In this document: piece by piece, positions 1 to 8,279 of the stretch
How positions within the stretch are numbered: the first letter of the stretch is position 1
Layout: each line of letters begins with the position of its first letter
Source of the DNA: Pseudomonas uvaldensis
GTDB lineage: Bacteria > Pseudomonadota > Gammaproteobacteria > Pseudomonadales > Pseudomonadaceae
Length of the DNA stretch: 64,000 nt
Direction: 5' to 3'
Assembly: GCF_021271205.1 (NCBI RefSeq)
Contig: NZ_JAIWKS010000003.1
Span: 372,001 to 436,000 of the forward strand
Translations under genes and position numbers: made by a program
The notes under the pieces: model-generated
What the model was told of the DNA's origin: nothing
Seen by the model: only the letters and a program-made list of their open reading frames with translations
Databases searched by the model: none

Positions 1-702
1 CTCAACCTGGACAACACGCTGACCTACCGCATCAACATTCCCGGTGTCGAAGCGCAGATCTACGCTTTGGACGGCAATCCCGTCGATCCCCGGCCGCTGG
101 GCAAGGAATACTGGCTCGGCCCGGGCATGCGCATCTGCCTGGCGATCAAGGCACCACCGGTCGGGCAAGAACTGTCGTTGCGCAATGGCCCGGTGCGACT
201 GGGCACCCTGCGTTCGGTGCCCAACAACGATGCGCCCACCGCCTGGCCGCCCGCGCTGCCGGCCAACCCGGTGTCAGAGCCGGACCTGGCCAATGCCGAG
301 AAACTCAACTTCAATTTCGAGTGGGTCGGTTCGGTGTCGGTCAATGTGGACAACGGCAAGCCGCCGAGTCTGTGGCAGATCAACGGCAAAGCCTGGGACA
401 TTACCGACAAGACCTGCGCTGATCGGCCGATCGCCACGCTGAAGAAAGGCCAGAGTTACATTTTCGAATTGAAGAACATGACCCAGTACCAGCACCCGAT
501 CCATCTGCACGGAATGAGCTTCAAGGTGATCGCGTCCAACCGGCACAAGGTCGTGCCGTATTTCACCGACACCTACCTGTTGGGCAAGAACGAGCGGGCA
601 CAGGTGGCGTTGGTGGCGGATAATCCTGGGGTATGGATGTTCCACTGCCACGTGATCGATCACATGGAAACCGGCCTGATGGCCGCCATCGAGGTGGCGT
701 GA
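1..702 (+). CDS. Multicopper oxidase, C-terminal part (5' end outside window)
   Basis: Only the last ~233 residues are visible; the frame is open to the first base, so the gene starts upstream. The copper-site motifs of the last cupredoxin domain are clear: HPIHLHG, then HCHVIDHMETGLM, which carries the type 1 and type 3 ligands with Met as probable axial ligand. Such enzymes oxidise phenols or metal ions and reduce O2 to water, usually in the periplasm; the signal peptide region cannot be seen here. The substrate (Cu(I), Mn(II) or a phenolic) cannot be told from this part. The stop codon overlaps the tadA start (ATGA), so the two are probably translationally coupled. Confidence 0.9.
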   Translation, partial: LNLDNTLTYRINIPGVEAQIYALDGNPVDPRPLGKEYWLGPGMRICLAIKAPPVGQELSLRNGPVRLGTLRSVPNNDAPTAWPPALPANPVSEPDLANAEKLNFNFEWVGSVSVNVDNGKPPSLWQINGKAWDITDKTCADRPIATLKKGQSYIFELKNMTQYQHPIHLHGMSFKVIASNRHKVVPYFTDTYLLGKNERAQVALVADNPGVWMFHCHVIDHMETGLMAAIEVA

Positions 703-1199
703 TGCGCCAGATTCGTCCCGCCCGGATCATCGACCGCAGTCGTGACCAGGACTTCATGCGCGAAGCCCTGGCCCTCGCCGCGCAAGGTGCGGCCCTGGGC
801 GAGGTGCCGGTGGGGGCGGTGCTGGTGCAGGATGGCGAGATCATTGGCCGCGGTTTCAATTGCCCGATCAGTGGCCACGACCCGAGTGCCCATGCGGAAA
901 TGGTCGCCATCCGCGCCGCGGCCCAGGCCGTGAGCAACTATCGCCTGCCCGGCAGTACGCTCTACGTCACGCTGGAACCGTGCAGCATGTGCGCCGGCCT
1001 GATCGTCCACTCACGCATTGCCCGAGTCGTCTACGGCGCCCTGGAACCCAAGGCCGGTATCGTTCAGAGCCAAGGGCAGTTCTTCAGCCAGGGTTTCCTG
1101 AATCACCGAGTGATGTTCGAGGGTGGGGTACTGGCTGAGGAATGCAGCACGGTGCTGAGCGAGTTTTTCAAGGCGCGTAGAGCCAAACCGGCAGACTGA
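702..1199 (+). CDS. tadA: tRNA-specific adenosine-34 deaminase TadA
   Basis: 165 residues. TadA deaminates A34 to inosine in the anticodon of tRNA-Arg(ACG). The zinc deaminase signature is complete: HAEM (zinc His and catalytic Glu) near residue 64 and PCSMC (two zinc Cys) near residue 93. I chose the ATG at 702, which overlaps the oxidase stop as ATGA; the frame stays open further upstream, but that stretch lies inside the oxidase gene. Length matches the family. The coupling to a copper oxidase gene is a matter of layout and does not suggest a shared function. Confidence 0.95.
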   Translation: MRQIRPARIIDRSRDQDFMREALALAAQGAALGEVPVGAVLVQDGEIIGRGFNCPISGHDPSAHAEMVAIRAAAQAVSNYRLPGSTLYVTLEPCSMCAGLIVHSRIARVVYGALEPKAGIVQSQGQFFSQGFLNHRVMFEGGVLAEECSTVLSEFFKARRAKPAD

Positions 1200-1218
1200 A
1201 ACAGGGTTTTGGGGTTAT

Positions 1219-2175
1219 TTATTTACGCGCCACAATCACCGCCCGCATCGGCGCCGGCAGGCCTTCGATGGTCTTGCTGTGGTCCTCGGGGTCGAGGAAG
1301 TCACTCAGTGATTGATACTTCATCCACTCCGTGCTGCGCTGTTCCTCGACGGTGGTCAGGCTCACGTCCACACACCGCACGTCGCTGAACCCGGCCCGGC
1401 GCAGCCAGCGCTCCAGGGCTGGAACCGACGGCAGGAACCAGACGTTACGCATCTGCGCGTAGCGGTCTTCGGGCACCAGTACCTGGTGCTCGTCGCCCTC
1501 GATTACCAGGGTTTCCAGTACCAGCTCACCACCCTTCACCAAGCAGTCTTTCAAGGCCAGCAAATGCTCGATCGGCGAGCGGCGGTGGTAGAACACGCCC
1601 ATGGAAAACACCGTATCGAAGCCTTCGAGGTCCGGCGGCAGGTCTTCGAAGGGGAACGGCAGGTGCCAGGCGTTGGGCTGCGAAAGGTAGCGCTGCACCG
1701 CCTGGAACTGGCAGAAGAACAGCCAATTGGGGTCGACGCCGATTACGGTGTCGGCCCCGGCCCCCAGCATTCGCCACATGTAGTAGCCGTTGCCGCATCC
1801 CACATCGAGGATGCGCTTGCCCTTGAGGTCCAGGTGCGGTGCCACCCGTGACCACTTCCAGTCCGAACGCCATTCGGTGTCCACGTGCACGCCGAACAGA
1901 TCGAACGGGCCTTTGCGCCATGGGGAAAGGCCCATCAGGGCGGTGCGCATCTGGGCGCGGGTTTCATCGCTGCAATCGGTGTCGAGGGTCAGACTGTTCA
2001 ACAGGTCGATCCGGGTCGGTTGCAGCGACGGCAGGGCATCCAGGGCGTTCTGCCAGCGTTCGAGATCGCCATGGCCTTTATGCATCTTGATATCGAGCTG
2101 CGACTGCAGCGTCGCGGCCCAGTCGGCCAGGGGGGTACCGGCCAGACGGCGGGCGAGGGGAGACAGATCGATCAT
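1219..2175 (-). CDS. cmoB: tRNA U34 carboxymethyltransferase CmoB
   Basis: 318 residues, the usual length. CmoB transfers the carboxymethyl group of carboxy-S-adenosylmethionine to 5-hydroxyuridine at tRNA position 34, giving cmo5U. The Rossmann nucleotide-binding motif [15 protein letters not shown] is visible around residue 125, and the N-terminal helical extension typical of CmoB precedes it. It follows cmoA with a 4-base overlap, so both are translated from one mRNA: CmoA makes the cofactor that CmoB uses. It converges on tadA with only 19 bases between, and I see no strong terminator there. Confidence 0.96.
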   Translation of the reverse strand: MIDLSPLARRLAGTPLADWAATLQSQLDIKMHKGHGDLERWQNALDALPSLQPTRIDLLNSLTLDTDCSDETRAQMRTALMGLSPWRKGPFDLFGVHVDTEWRSDWKWSRVAPHLDLKGKRILDVGCGNGYYMWRMLGAGADTVIGVDPNWLFFCQFQAVQRYLSQPNAWHLPFPFEDLPPDLEGFDTVFSMGVFYHRRSPIEHLLALKDCLVKGGELVLETLVIEGDEHQVLVPEDRYAQMRNVWFLPSVPALERWLRRAGFSDVRCVDVSLTTVEEQRSTEWMKYQSLSDFLDPEDHSKTIEGLPAPMRAVIVARK

Positions 2176-2915
2176 GGCAGGGCAATCAACGAGGCGAAGT
2201 TAAGACACTGGAACCACGGCACGACTTTCGAGAACCCGGCCGCCAGCAGGCGTTCGCGGTGTTCTTCGAGGCTGTCGGGCTTCATGACATTTTCGATGGC
2301 GCTGCGCTTCTGGGCGATTTCCAGTTCGCTGTAGCCATTGGCACGCTTGAACGCCACGTGCAGGTCGGTGAGCAGGGCGTGTTCCTCGGGGTCGTTGAAA
2401 CGCAGTTTTTCCGAGAGAATCAGGGCGCCACCGGGCAACAGGGATTGGCGGATTCGGCTCAGCAGCTCGGTGCGCTGCGGCCGCGGAATGAATTGCAGGG
2501 TGAAGTTCAGCGCGACCACCGAAGCCGGCTGGAAGTCCAGGGCCAGGATGTCGCCTTCAATGAGTTCCACCGGCAGCAGCTCCTGGAACATCGAGTTCTG
2601 GCCGTTGAGGTATTCGCGGCAGCGCTCCACCATGGCCGCCGAGTTATCCACAGCGATCACCCGACAACCGTCGGTGCGCACATGGCGGCGCAGCGCCTGG
2701 GTCACCGCGCCCAGGGATGCCCCCAAGTCATAGAGGACGCTGCCCGGCTGGGCGAACTGCGCGGCGAGTACGCCAAGATTTTCGACAATGGTCGGGTAGC
2801 CTGGTACCGAACGCTTGATCATGTCTGGAAACACCCGCACCACGTCCTCGTTGAACGCGAAGTCAGGCACTTGGGCCAGGGGTTGGGCGAATAGGCGGTC
2901 GGACTCTTTGCTCAC
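2172..2915 (-). CDS. cmoA: Carboxy-S-adenosylmethionine synthase CmoA
   Basis: 247 residues beginning with GTG ([13 protein letters not shown]), which matches the N-terminus of Pseudomonas CmoA as I recall it. CmoA converts S-adenosylmethionine and prephenate to carboxy-SAM. The methyltransferase-fold motif [19 protein letters not shown] lies near residues 58-76 and [14 protein letters not shown] follows as the acidic-loop region. First gene of the cmoA-cmoB pair. The ribosome-binding site before the GTG is weak (GGAA). Confidence 0.96.
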   Translation of the reverse strand: MSKESDRLFAQPLAQVPDFAFNEDVVRVFPDMIKRSVPGYPTIVENLGVLAAQFAQPGSVLYDLGASLGAVTQALRRHVRTDGCRVIAVDNSAAMVERCREYLNGQNSMFQELLPVELIEGDILALDFQPASVVALNFTLQFIPRPQRTELLSRIRQSLLPGGALILSEKLRFNDPEEHALLTDLHVAFKRANGYSELEIAQKRSAIENVMKPDSLEEHRERLLAAGFSKVVPWFQCLNFASLIALP

Positions 2916-2966
2916 GGCGATTCCAGCGGCATGGGTGGTGAAAAGGCCGGCATTTTAACCAAAAAA

Positions 2967-2998
2967 GCTGCGGGAGCGAGCTTGCTCGCGACGGCGAC
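2967..2998. repeat. Single REP element
   Basis: Contains GCGGGAGCGAGCTTGCTCGC with the palindromic core GCGAGCTTGCTCGC. Same family as the paired elements near 4.2, 24.2, 38.8 and 52.9 kb. It lies between the YhhN gene and cmoA, downstream of the former's stop and upstream of the latter's start. Confidence 0.8.
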
Positions 2999-3001
2999 GG
3001 A

Positions 3002-3676
3002 TCAGCTTGCCGACAGACCGCTATCGCCAGTGGTTCGGCAGGACTTGCGGGGGAAAGCCGAGGCGGTGATGCCCCACTGGCCTAGCCAGTAACTGATGAT
3101 GATCAGGTAAGGCGCAGCGGGGAAGGGGGTCACGAACCGGTCGATGCCGATCAGGCTGTCGGAAAAGACGAACGCCAGCGCTCCCGCAGCGGCCAGCCAC
3201 GCCGAGCGCTTGGGTACCGTACCACCCAGGCGTGCCAGGGCTCGCCAGAGCATGGCGCTGATGGCCAGGCCGTAGACAATCACTGGAACCAGCAACGGCC
3301 CGAGGCCGCTGGATATCAGGATCCCCAACAACACCGCGCCGATGCCCAAGGCCAGGGCCAGCGTAAGCAATGCGGGCTGGCGGCAATCGCTGAGGTAGGC
3401 TTTCAGGTAGGCCAGGTGCGCCAGGAGAAACGCGCCAAGGCCGAACACGAACAAGTCGCCCGGCCACGCCAGCAGTACATCGCCCGCCAGCGAAAAAATC
3501 AGCCCGAGACTGATCCCACGTCGATAGTCGCCGGGCGGCGCGTCGTGCAGCCAGCCCAGCAGCGCCAACACCGGCATCGGCTTGACCAGCAGGCACAGCA
3601 GCGAGGCATGCACGCTCAGGCCATACAGGTAGGTGGCCGCTCCCATCAGAGCGAGGATCAGCCAGCCCATGCTCAT
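3002..3676 (-). CDS. YhhN family (lysoplasmalogenase-type) membrane protein
   Basis: 224 residues, hydrophobic throughout with about seven or eight transmembrane segments. Visible features of the YhhN/TMEM86 family are the KPMPVLALL segment after TM1, GLIFSLAGDVLLAWP, and FVFSDSLIGIDRFV, with conserved acidic residues inside membrane segments. In animals the family hydrolyses the vinyl ether bond of lysoplasmalogens; the bacterial substrate is not established. The ATG overlaps the stop of the inhibitor gene upstream (ATGA), so the two are co-translated. The family call is good, the reaction is inferred. Confidence 0.8.
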   Translation of the reverse strand: MSMGWLILALMGAATYLYGLSVHASLLCLLVKPMPVLALLGWLHDAPPGDYRRGISLGLIFSLAGDVLLAWPGDLFVFGLGAFLLAHLAYLKAYLSDCRQPALLTLALALGIGAVLLGILISSGLGPLLVPVIVYGLAISAMLWRALARLGGTVPKRSAWLAAAGALAFVFSDSLIGIDRFVTPFPAAPYLIIISYWLGQWGITASAFPRKSCRTTGDSGLSAS

Positions 3677-4065
3677 TTCACCGCGATAGCGCAGTCGAAG
3701 GTCTCCACGGGCGGCACTTCAGGGGCCCAGGGCTGTTGATAAGTCAGGCGCAGCCGGCCGGTGCCCGGGTTGAATGCCTGGAAGCGCCAGGTTGAAACCC
3801 CGGCAGCTCCGACGATGCCGGCGTCCTCCGGGTTGCGGTATACCTCGGGGCCCAGTGCTTTCAGAACACCGCCGGCCGAATCCAGGACCGCCCAGCGATA
3901 ACCGGTGCTGGGATTGCTGGGCAGGCTCAGGATCAGGTTCTGTCCGTTGTTGAGCCGAACCGGGCATTCGCTCAGCTTTTCCACGGTCACGTTGTGTTTC
4001 GACTGCGTGGCGCAGGCGCTCAGCAAGACGAGGCTCAAGGGGACGAGCAGGCGGGTGGGGGACAT
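3673..4065 (-). CDS. icp: Chagasin-type (I42) cysteine peptidase inhibitor, lipoprotein
   Basis: 130 residues from the ATG at 4065, which has GGAG six bases upstream; a GTG at 4083 in frame is less likely. The N-terminus is a lipoprotein signal peptide with lipobox LLSACA. The three loops that block papain-type peptidases are all recognisable: NPSTGY (about residue 50), the GAAG loop, and YQQPW near the C-terminus. It resembles P. aeruginosa PA0778 (Icp), and as there it sits beside a Lon-family protease gene. It probably inhibits host or own cysteine peptidases at the cell surface. Overlaps the YhhN gene by 4 bases. Confidence 0.85.
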   Translation of the reverse strand: MSPTRLLVPLSLVLLSACATQSKHNVTVEKLSECPVRLNNGQNLILSLPSNPSTGYRWAVLDSAGGVLKALGPEVYRNPEDAGIVGAAGVSTWRFQAFNPGTGRLRLTYQQPWAPEVPPVETFDCAIAVK

Positions 4066-4156
4066 AGGGGCTCCGGCGTTCACGACGAATGGGGAGCATA
4101 ACCGAAGATGCTACCAGGTGTGTCAGGTGAGCAGGGGTTGTGGCTGATGACGTTTT

Positions 4157-4253
4157 CGCCGGCAAGCCCGCTCCCACAGGGTATTTGTGGTGTTCACAGC
4201 ATTTGTGATCCACACCAAACCCTGTGGGAGCGAGCCTGCTCGCGATGAGGCCG
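4157..4253. repeat. REPIN: two inverted REP elements
   Basis: Left arm contains GCAAGCCCGCTCCCACAGGG and the right arm CCTGTGGGAGCGAGCCTGCT in opposite orientation, separated by about 35 bases. The arms could fold into one long hairpin. It lies between the lon-type gene (stop at 4274) and icp, and may serve as an mRNA 3' end for the protease gene. Confidence 0.85.
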
Positions 4254-4273
4254 GTACAGCGTCTATAAAACCC

Positions 4274-6688
4274 TCAGAACAACACCTTCGCCACATCCGC
4301 AAACCGCTTGGCAAAATGCACCGTGACACCTTCCTTGAGGTAGTCCGGCAGTTCTTCGAAGTTGCCCCGGTTGGCTTCGGGCAGGATCAGCTCGAAGATT
4401 TTCTGCCGTCGCGCCGCGATCACTTTTTCCCGCACGCCGCCAATCGGCAGCACGTGCCCGGTGAGAGTGAGTTCGCCGGTCATGGCGACGCTTTTCTTCG
4501 GTGGCTGGTTGCGGGCCAGGGACAGCAGTGCGCTGGCCATGGTCACGCCGGCGCTCGGGCCATCCTTGGGAGTAGCGCCTTCCGGTACATGCAAGTGCAC
4601 GAACGCCTCGTCGAAGAACTTCGGGTCACCGCCGAACTGCTTCAGGTGCGAGCTGACGTAGCTGTGGGCGATCTCCGCCGATTCCTTCATCACCTCTCCC
4701 AGTTGCCCGGTGAGCTTGAAGCCACGATTGAGGGTATGGATGCGTGTCGCTTCGATGGGCAACGTGGCGCCGCCCATGCTGGTCCAGGCCAGGCCGGTGA
4801 TCACTCCAACGCCGGACAACACTTGTTCGTTGCGAAACACCGGCTTGCCCAGGGAGGCCTCGAGGTCTTTCGGCCCGAGCTTGATGACCGCCTTGGGATC
4901 TTCAATCAGCTTCATCACCGCCTTGCGCACCAGCTTGCCCAATTGCTTCTCCAACTGGCGCACCCCGGCTTCGCGGGCATAACCGTCGATCAGGGTCTTG
5001 AGGGCGCTGTCGCTGATAGTCAGGCTGCCCTTGGATACGCCGGCCTTGGCCAACTGCTTGGGCCAGAGATGGCGCTTGGCGATGGCGACTTTTTCCTCGG
5101 TGATGTAGCCGGACAGGCGAATCACTTCCATCCGATCCAGCAGCGGGCCGGGGATCGAGTCCAGAGTGTTGGCGGTGCACACGAACAGCACCTTGGACAG
5201 GTCCAGGCGCATGTCCAGATAATGGTCGAGGAATTCGACGTTCTGCTCCGGGTCGAGGGTTTCCAGCAAGGCCGAGGCCGGATCGCCTTGGTAGCTCTGG
5301 CCCATCTTGTCGATCTCGTCGAGCATGATCACCGGGTTCATCACCTCTACGTCCTTGAGGGCCTGCACCAGCTTGCCCGGCTGGGCGCCGATGTAGGTAC
5401 GGCGATGACCCTTGATCTCGGCTTCGTCGCGCATGCCGCCGACGCTGAAACGGTAGAACGGCCGGCCGAGGGATTCGGCGATGGACTTGCCCACGCTGGT
5501 CTTGCCCACGCCCGGCGGGCCCACCAGCAACACGATGGAACCGCTGATCTCACCCTTGTAGGCACCCACGGCGAGGAATTCCAGGATGCGGTCCTTGATG
5601 TCGTCCAGGCCGGCATGGTGCTGGTCGAGGACCTTGCGAGCATGCTTGAGGTCGAGCTTGTCCTGGCCGTAGACGCCCCACGGCACCGAGGTGGCCCAAT
5701 CCAGGTAGTTACGGGTAACGGCGTATTCCGGTGAGCCGGTCTCCAGGATCGACAGCTTGGTCATTTCCTCATCGATGCGTTTTTTGGCCTGGGCCGGCAG
5801 CACCTTGCTCTCCAGGCGTTGCTCGAACTGTTCGAGGTCGGCGCTGCGGTCGTCCTTGGTCAGCCCCAGTTCCTGCTGGATGACCTTGAGCTGCTCCTTG
5901 AGGAAGAACTGGCGCTGATGTTCGCCGATCTTGCTGTTGACCTCGGCGGAGATCTCTTTTTGCAGCCGCGCGACTTCCACTTCCTTGCGCAGCATCGGCA
6001 GGACTTTTTCCATGCGCTTGAGCATGGGGACGCAGTCGAGTACTTCCTGCAATTCATTGCCGGTGGCGGAGGTGAGGGCGGCGGCAAAGTCGGTCAAGGG
6101 CGAGGGATCGTTGGGACTGAAGCGGTTGAGGTAGTTCTTCAGTTCTTCGCTGTACAACGGATTGAGCGGCAGCAGCTCCTTGATCGCGTTGATCAACGCC
6201 ATGCCGTAGGCCTTGACCTCGTCGGTCGGCTCGCTCGGCTGGTGCGGGTACTCGACTTCCACCAGGTACGGCGGGCGATGATGTTTGAGCCAGGTACGGA
6301 TGCGCACGCGGGTCAGGCCCTGGGCAACGAATTGCAGTTTGCCCGCTTCGCGGCTGGCATGGTGCACCTTGACCAGGGTGCCGTACAGCGGCAGCGCCGA
6401 GGTGTCGAAATGACGCGGGTCTTCCTGGGGCGTGTCCATGAAGAACAGCGCCAGGGAATGATGTTCGGACTTGGCCACCAGTTCCAGGGTCTCGGCCCAG
6501 GGCTCTTCATTGACGATGACCGGCAGGACCTGGGCCGGGAAGAACGGGCGATTGTGGATGGGAATGATGTAGACCTTGTCCGGCAGGCTCTGGCCGGGCA
6601 GCGCCAGGCCGGTGCCGGAAACGGTGTGTTCGATGTGTTCGGAATCCGCGTAGTCGTTCGTGGCTTCAGTAGAGTGCTGGTCGCTCAT
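4274..6688 (-). CDS. asrA: ATP-dependent Lon-family protease (AsrA/PA0779 type)
   Basis: 804 residues from the ATG at 6688 (MSDQHS); an upstream in-frame TTG is unlikely. Domains in order: Lon N-terminal substrate domain (about 40-240), AAA+ ATPase with Walker A GPPGVGKT and Walker B VIMLDEID, then the protease domain with the catalytic Ser in PKDGPSAG and a downstream Lys. The N-terminal sequence (IPIHNRPFFPAQVLPVIVNEEPWAETLELV) is that of the second Pseudomonas Lon, AsrA, and differs from housekeeping Lon beside clpX. AsrA is known in P. aeruginosa as an aminoglycoside-induced stress protease that boosts the heat-shock response. A sigma-32 type promoter lies just upstream. Confidence 0.92.
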   Translation of the reverse strand: MSDQHSTEATNDYADSEHIEHTVSGTGLALPGQSLPDKVYIIPIHNRPFFPAQVLPVIVNEEPWAETLELVAKSEHHSLALFFMDTPQEDPRHFDTSALPLYGTLVKVHHASREAGKLQFVAQGLTRVRIRTWLKHHRPPYLVEVEYPHQPSEPTDEVKAYGMALINAIKELLPLNPLYSEELKNYLNRFSPNDPSPLTDFAAALTSATGNELQEVLDCVPMLKRMEKVLPMLRKEVEVARLQKEISAEVNSKIGEHQRQFFLKEQLKVIQQELGLTKDDRSADLEQFEQRLESKVLPAQAKKRIDEEMTKLSILETGSPEYAVTRNYLDWATSVPWGVYGQDKLDLKHARKVLDQHHAGLDDIKDRILEFLAVGAYKGEISGSIVLLVGPPGVGKTSVGKSIAESLGRPFYRFSVGGMRDEAEIKGHRRTYIGAQPGKLVQALKDVEVMNPVIMLDEIDKMGQSYQGDPASALLETLDPEQNVEFLDHYLDMRLDLSKVLFVCTANTLDSIPGPLLDRMEVIRLSGYITEEKVAIAKRHLWPKQLAKAGVSKGSLTISDSALKTLIDGYAREAGVRQLEKQLGKLVRKAVMKLIEDPKAVIKLGPKDLEASLGKPVFRNEQVLSGVGVITGLAWTSMGGATLPIEATRIHTLNRGFKLTGQLGEVMKESAEIAHSYVSSHLKQFGGDPKFFDEAFVHLHVPEGATPKDGPSAGVTMASALLSLARNQPPKKSVAMTGELTLTGHVLPIGGVREKVIAARRQKIFELILPEANRGNFEELPDYLKEGVTVHFAKRFADVAKVLF

Positions 6689-6718
6689 GGGGCACCTGCG
6701 CAATGGAATATGCGTCTT

Positions 6719-6747
6719 AGATGGGGCAGGTAGAGGACGGTTTCAAT
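6719..6747 (-). promoter_or_regulatory. Candidate sigma-32 (RpoH) heat-shock promoter of the lon-type gene
   Basis: On the minus strand, ATTGAAA at 6747-6741, then 14 bases, then CCCCATCT at 6726-6719. The RpoH consensus is CTTGAAA, 13-14 bases, CCCCATNT, so only the first base of the -35 differs. The -10 ends 30 bases before the ATG at 6688, leaving a short leader. This fits a heat-shock-linked protease. Confidence 0.75.
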
Positions 6748-6817
6748 GGGCGGGGACTGTTAGCGATTATTTCATTGGAAGGTGTTCAGGTTTGTGACAG
6801 GTTTGGCGACAGGGGGG

Positions 6818-6839
6818 GGCGAGGGGTGGGCCCCTCGCC
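6818..6839 (-). terminator. GC-rich stem-loop after the MFS gene
   Basis: Perfect 9-bp stem GGCGAGGGG / CCCCTCGCC with a 4-base loop, directly downstream of the MFS stop on the minus strand. No T-run follows, so it is a weak or Rho-assisted terminator or an RNA-stabilising hairpin. Confidence 0.5.
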
Positions 6840-6848
6840 ACGCGGGTT

Positions 6849-8162
6849 TCAGGCGATCTGGTTCAAATCGTTATGGCGGGTTTCCTTCAGGCACAGCACG
6901 GCGATCACGCTCAGCAACGCTGCCGCCGACACATAGCCGCCGACATAGCTCAAGCCGCCCATCGCCACCAGCTTCTGGGCGAAGAACGGTGCGGCCGAGG
7001 CACCGACGATGCCGCCCAGGTTATAAGCCGCCGAGGCGCCGGTATAACGCACATGGGTGGGAAACAGCTCTGGCAGTAGAGCGCCCATGGGGGCAAAGGT
7101 CACGCCCATCAGGAACAGCTCGATGCACAGGAACAGGGCGACACCCCAGGTCGAACCGTGAGTCAGCAGCGGCTCCATGAGAAATCCCGAGGCAATCGCC
7201 AGCACCCCTCCGACGATCAGTACCGGTTTGCGACCCAAGCGATCGCTGGCCCAGGCCGACAATGGCGTGGCGGCGGCCATGAACAGCACGGCAAAGCAAA
7301 GCAAGGCGAGGAACGTCTCGCGGCTGTAGCCAAGGGTGGCTACGCCATAGCTCAACGAGAACACGGTGGAGATATAGAACAACGCATAGCACACCACCAT
7401 CGCCGCCGCGCCCAGCAGTGTCGGGGCCCAGTATTGGCTGAACAGTTCCACCAACGGCACTTTCACCCGTTCCTGGCGAGCCATGGCCTTGGCAAAGACC
7501 GGTGTTTCATGGAGCTTGAGGCGCACGTAGAGGCCGACGATCACCAACACGGCGCTGAGCAGGAATGGAATGCGCCAGCCCCAGGAGCGGAACTGTTCGT
7601 CGTCCAGACCCATGGCCAGGCTCAGGAACAGCCCGTTGGCCGCCAGGAAACCGATGGAGGGGCCCAGTTGAGGAAACATGCCGAACCAGGCCCGCTTGCC
7701 CTTGGGGGCATTCTCGGTGGCGAGCAGCGCGGCGCCGCCCCATTCACCACCCAGCCCCAACCCCTGGCCGAAGCGCAGCAGACACAACAGGATCGGTGCC
7801 CAGGCGCCGATGCTGGCGTAGCCGGGCAGCACGCCGATGAGGGTGGTGCAGATGCCCATCAGCAACAGAGAGGCCACCAGGGTGGATTTGCGCCCGATCC
7901 GATCGCCAAAATGGCCGAACAGCGCCGAACCCAGCGGCCGTGCGAGAAAGGCGATGCCGAAGGTCAGGAAGGACGACAGCATCTGTGCCGTACCCGACGT
8001 CTGCGGGAAGAACACCGGCCCGATCACCAGGGCCGCAGCCGTGGCATACACGTAGAAGTCATAGAATTCGATGGCCGTGCCGATGAAGCTCGCAGTCGCC
8101 ACGCGGGTGGTGGAGTTCGTCGGCTGGGCAGCCGCGGTGTCGTTGAGGGTAGTGGTCGTCAT
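6849..8162 (-). CDS. MFS transporter, metabolite:H+ symporter (MHS) type
   Basis: 437 residues from the ATG at 8162, which has CAGGGA seven bases upstream; an earlier in-frame start at 8183 lacks this. Twelve hydrophobic segments. The major facilitator loop 2-3 motif is present as GHFGDRIGRK, with the MHS-type N-terminus ASFIGTAIEFYDFYVYATAAALV. Relatives (ShiA, ProP, KgtP, PcaT) import organic acids, shikimate or betaines with protons; the substrate cannot be read from sequence. It stands alone, so context does not help. Confidence 0.88.
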   Translation of the reverse strand: MTTTTLNDTAAAQPTNSTTRVATASFIGTAIEFYDFYVYATAAALVIGPVFFPQTSGTAQMLSSFLTFGIAFLARPLGSALFGHFGDRIGRKSTLVASLLLMGICTTLIGVLPGYASIGAWAPILLCLLRFGQGLGLGGEWGGAALLATENAPKGKRAWFGMFPQLGPSIGFLAANGLFLSLAMGLDDEQFRSWGWRIPFLLSAVLVIVGLYVRLKLHETPVFAKAMARQERVKVPLVELFSQYWAPTLLGAAAMVVCYALFYISTVFSLSYGVATLGYSRETFLALLCFAVLFMAAATPLSAWASDRLGRKPVLIVGGVLAIASGFLMEPLLTHGSTWGVALFLCIELFLMGVTFAPMGALLPELFPTHVRYTGASAAYNLGGIVGASAAPFFAQKLVAMGGLSYVGGYVSAAALLSVIAVLCLKETRHNDLNQIA

Positions 8163-8184
8163 GCAGTTATCCCTGACAGTCATG

Positions 8185-8199
8185 TGCTCCGTTGGAGCA
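8185..8199. promoter_or_regulatory. Palindrome in the MFS upstream region
   Basis: TGCTCC-GTT-GGAGCA, a perfect 6-bp inverted repeat with 3-base spacer, about 23 bases before the MFS start codon and next to an AT-rich stretch that could hold a -10. Size and position suit an operator. No regulator is encoded next to it. Confidence 0.35.
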
Positions 8200-8279
8200 T
8201 TTATTATTGTTGAACGCTTTGGGGAAGACCTGAATGCTGCAGAAGCAGGGCTTGTTCCCGCAGTGATTCTATCCGGAAC

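Noticed and set aside
4187..5734. A 515-codon plus-strand open frame opposite the lon-type gene
   Set aside because: Antisense to a full-length protease with all catalytic motifs.
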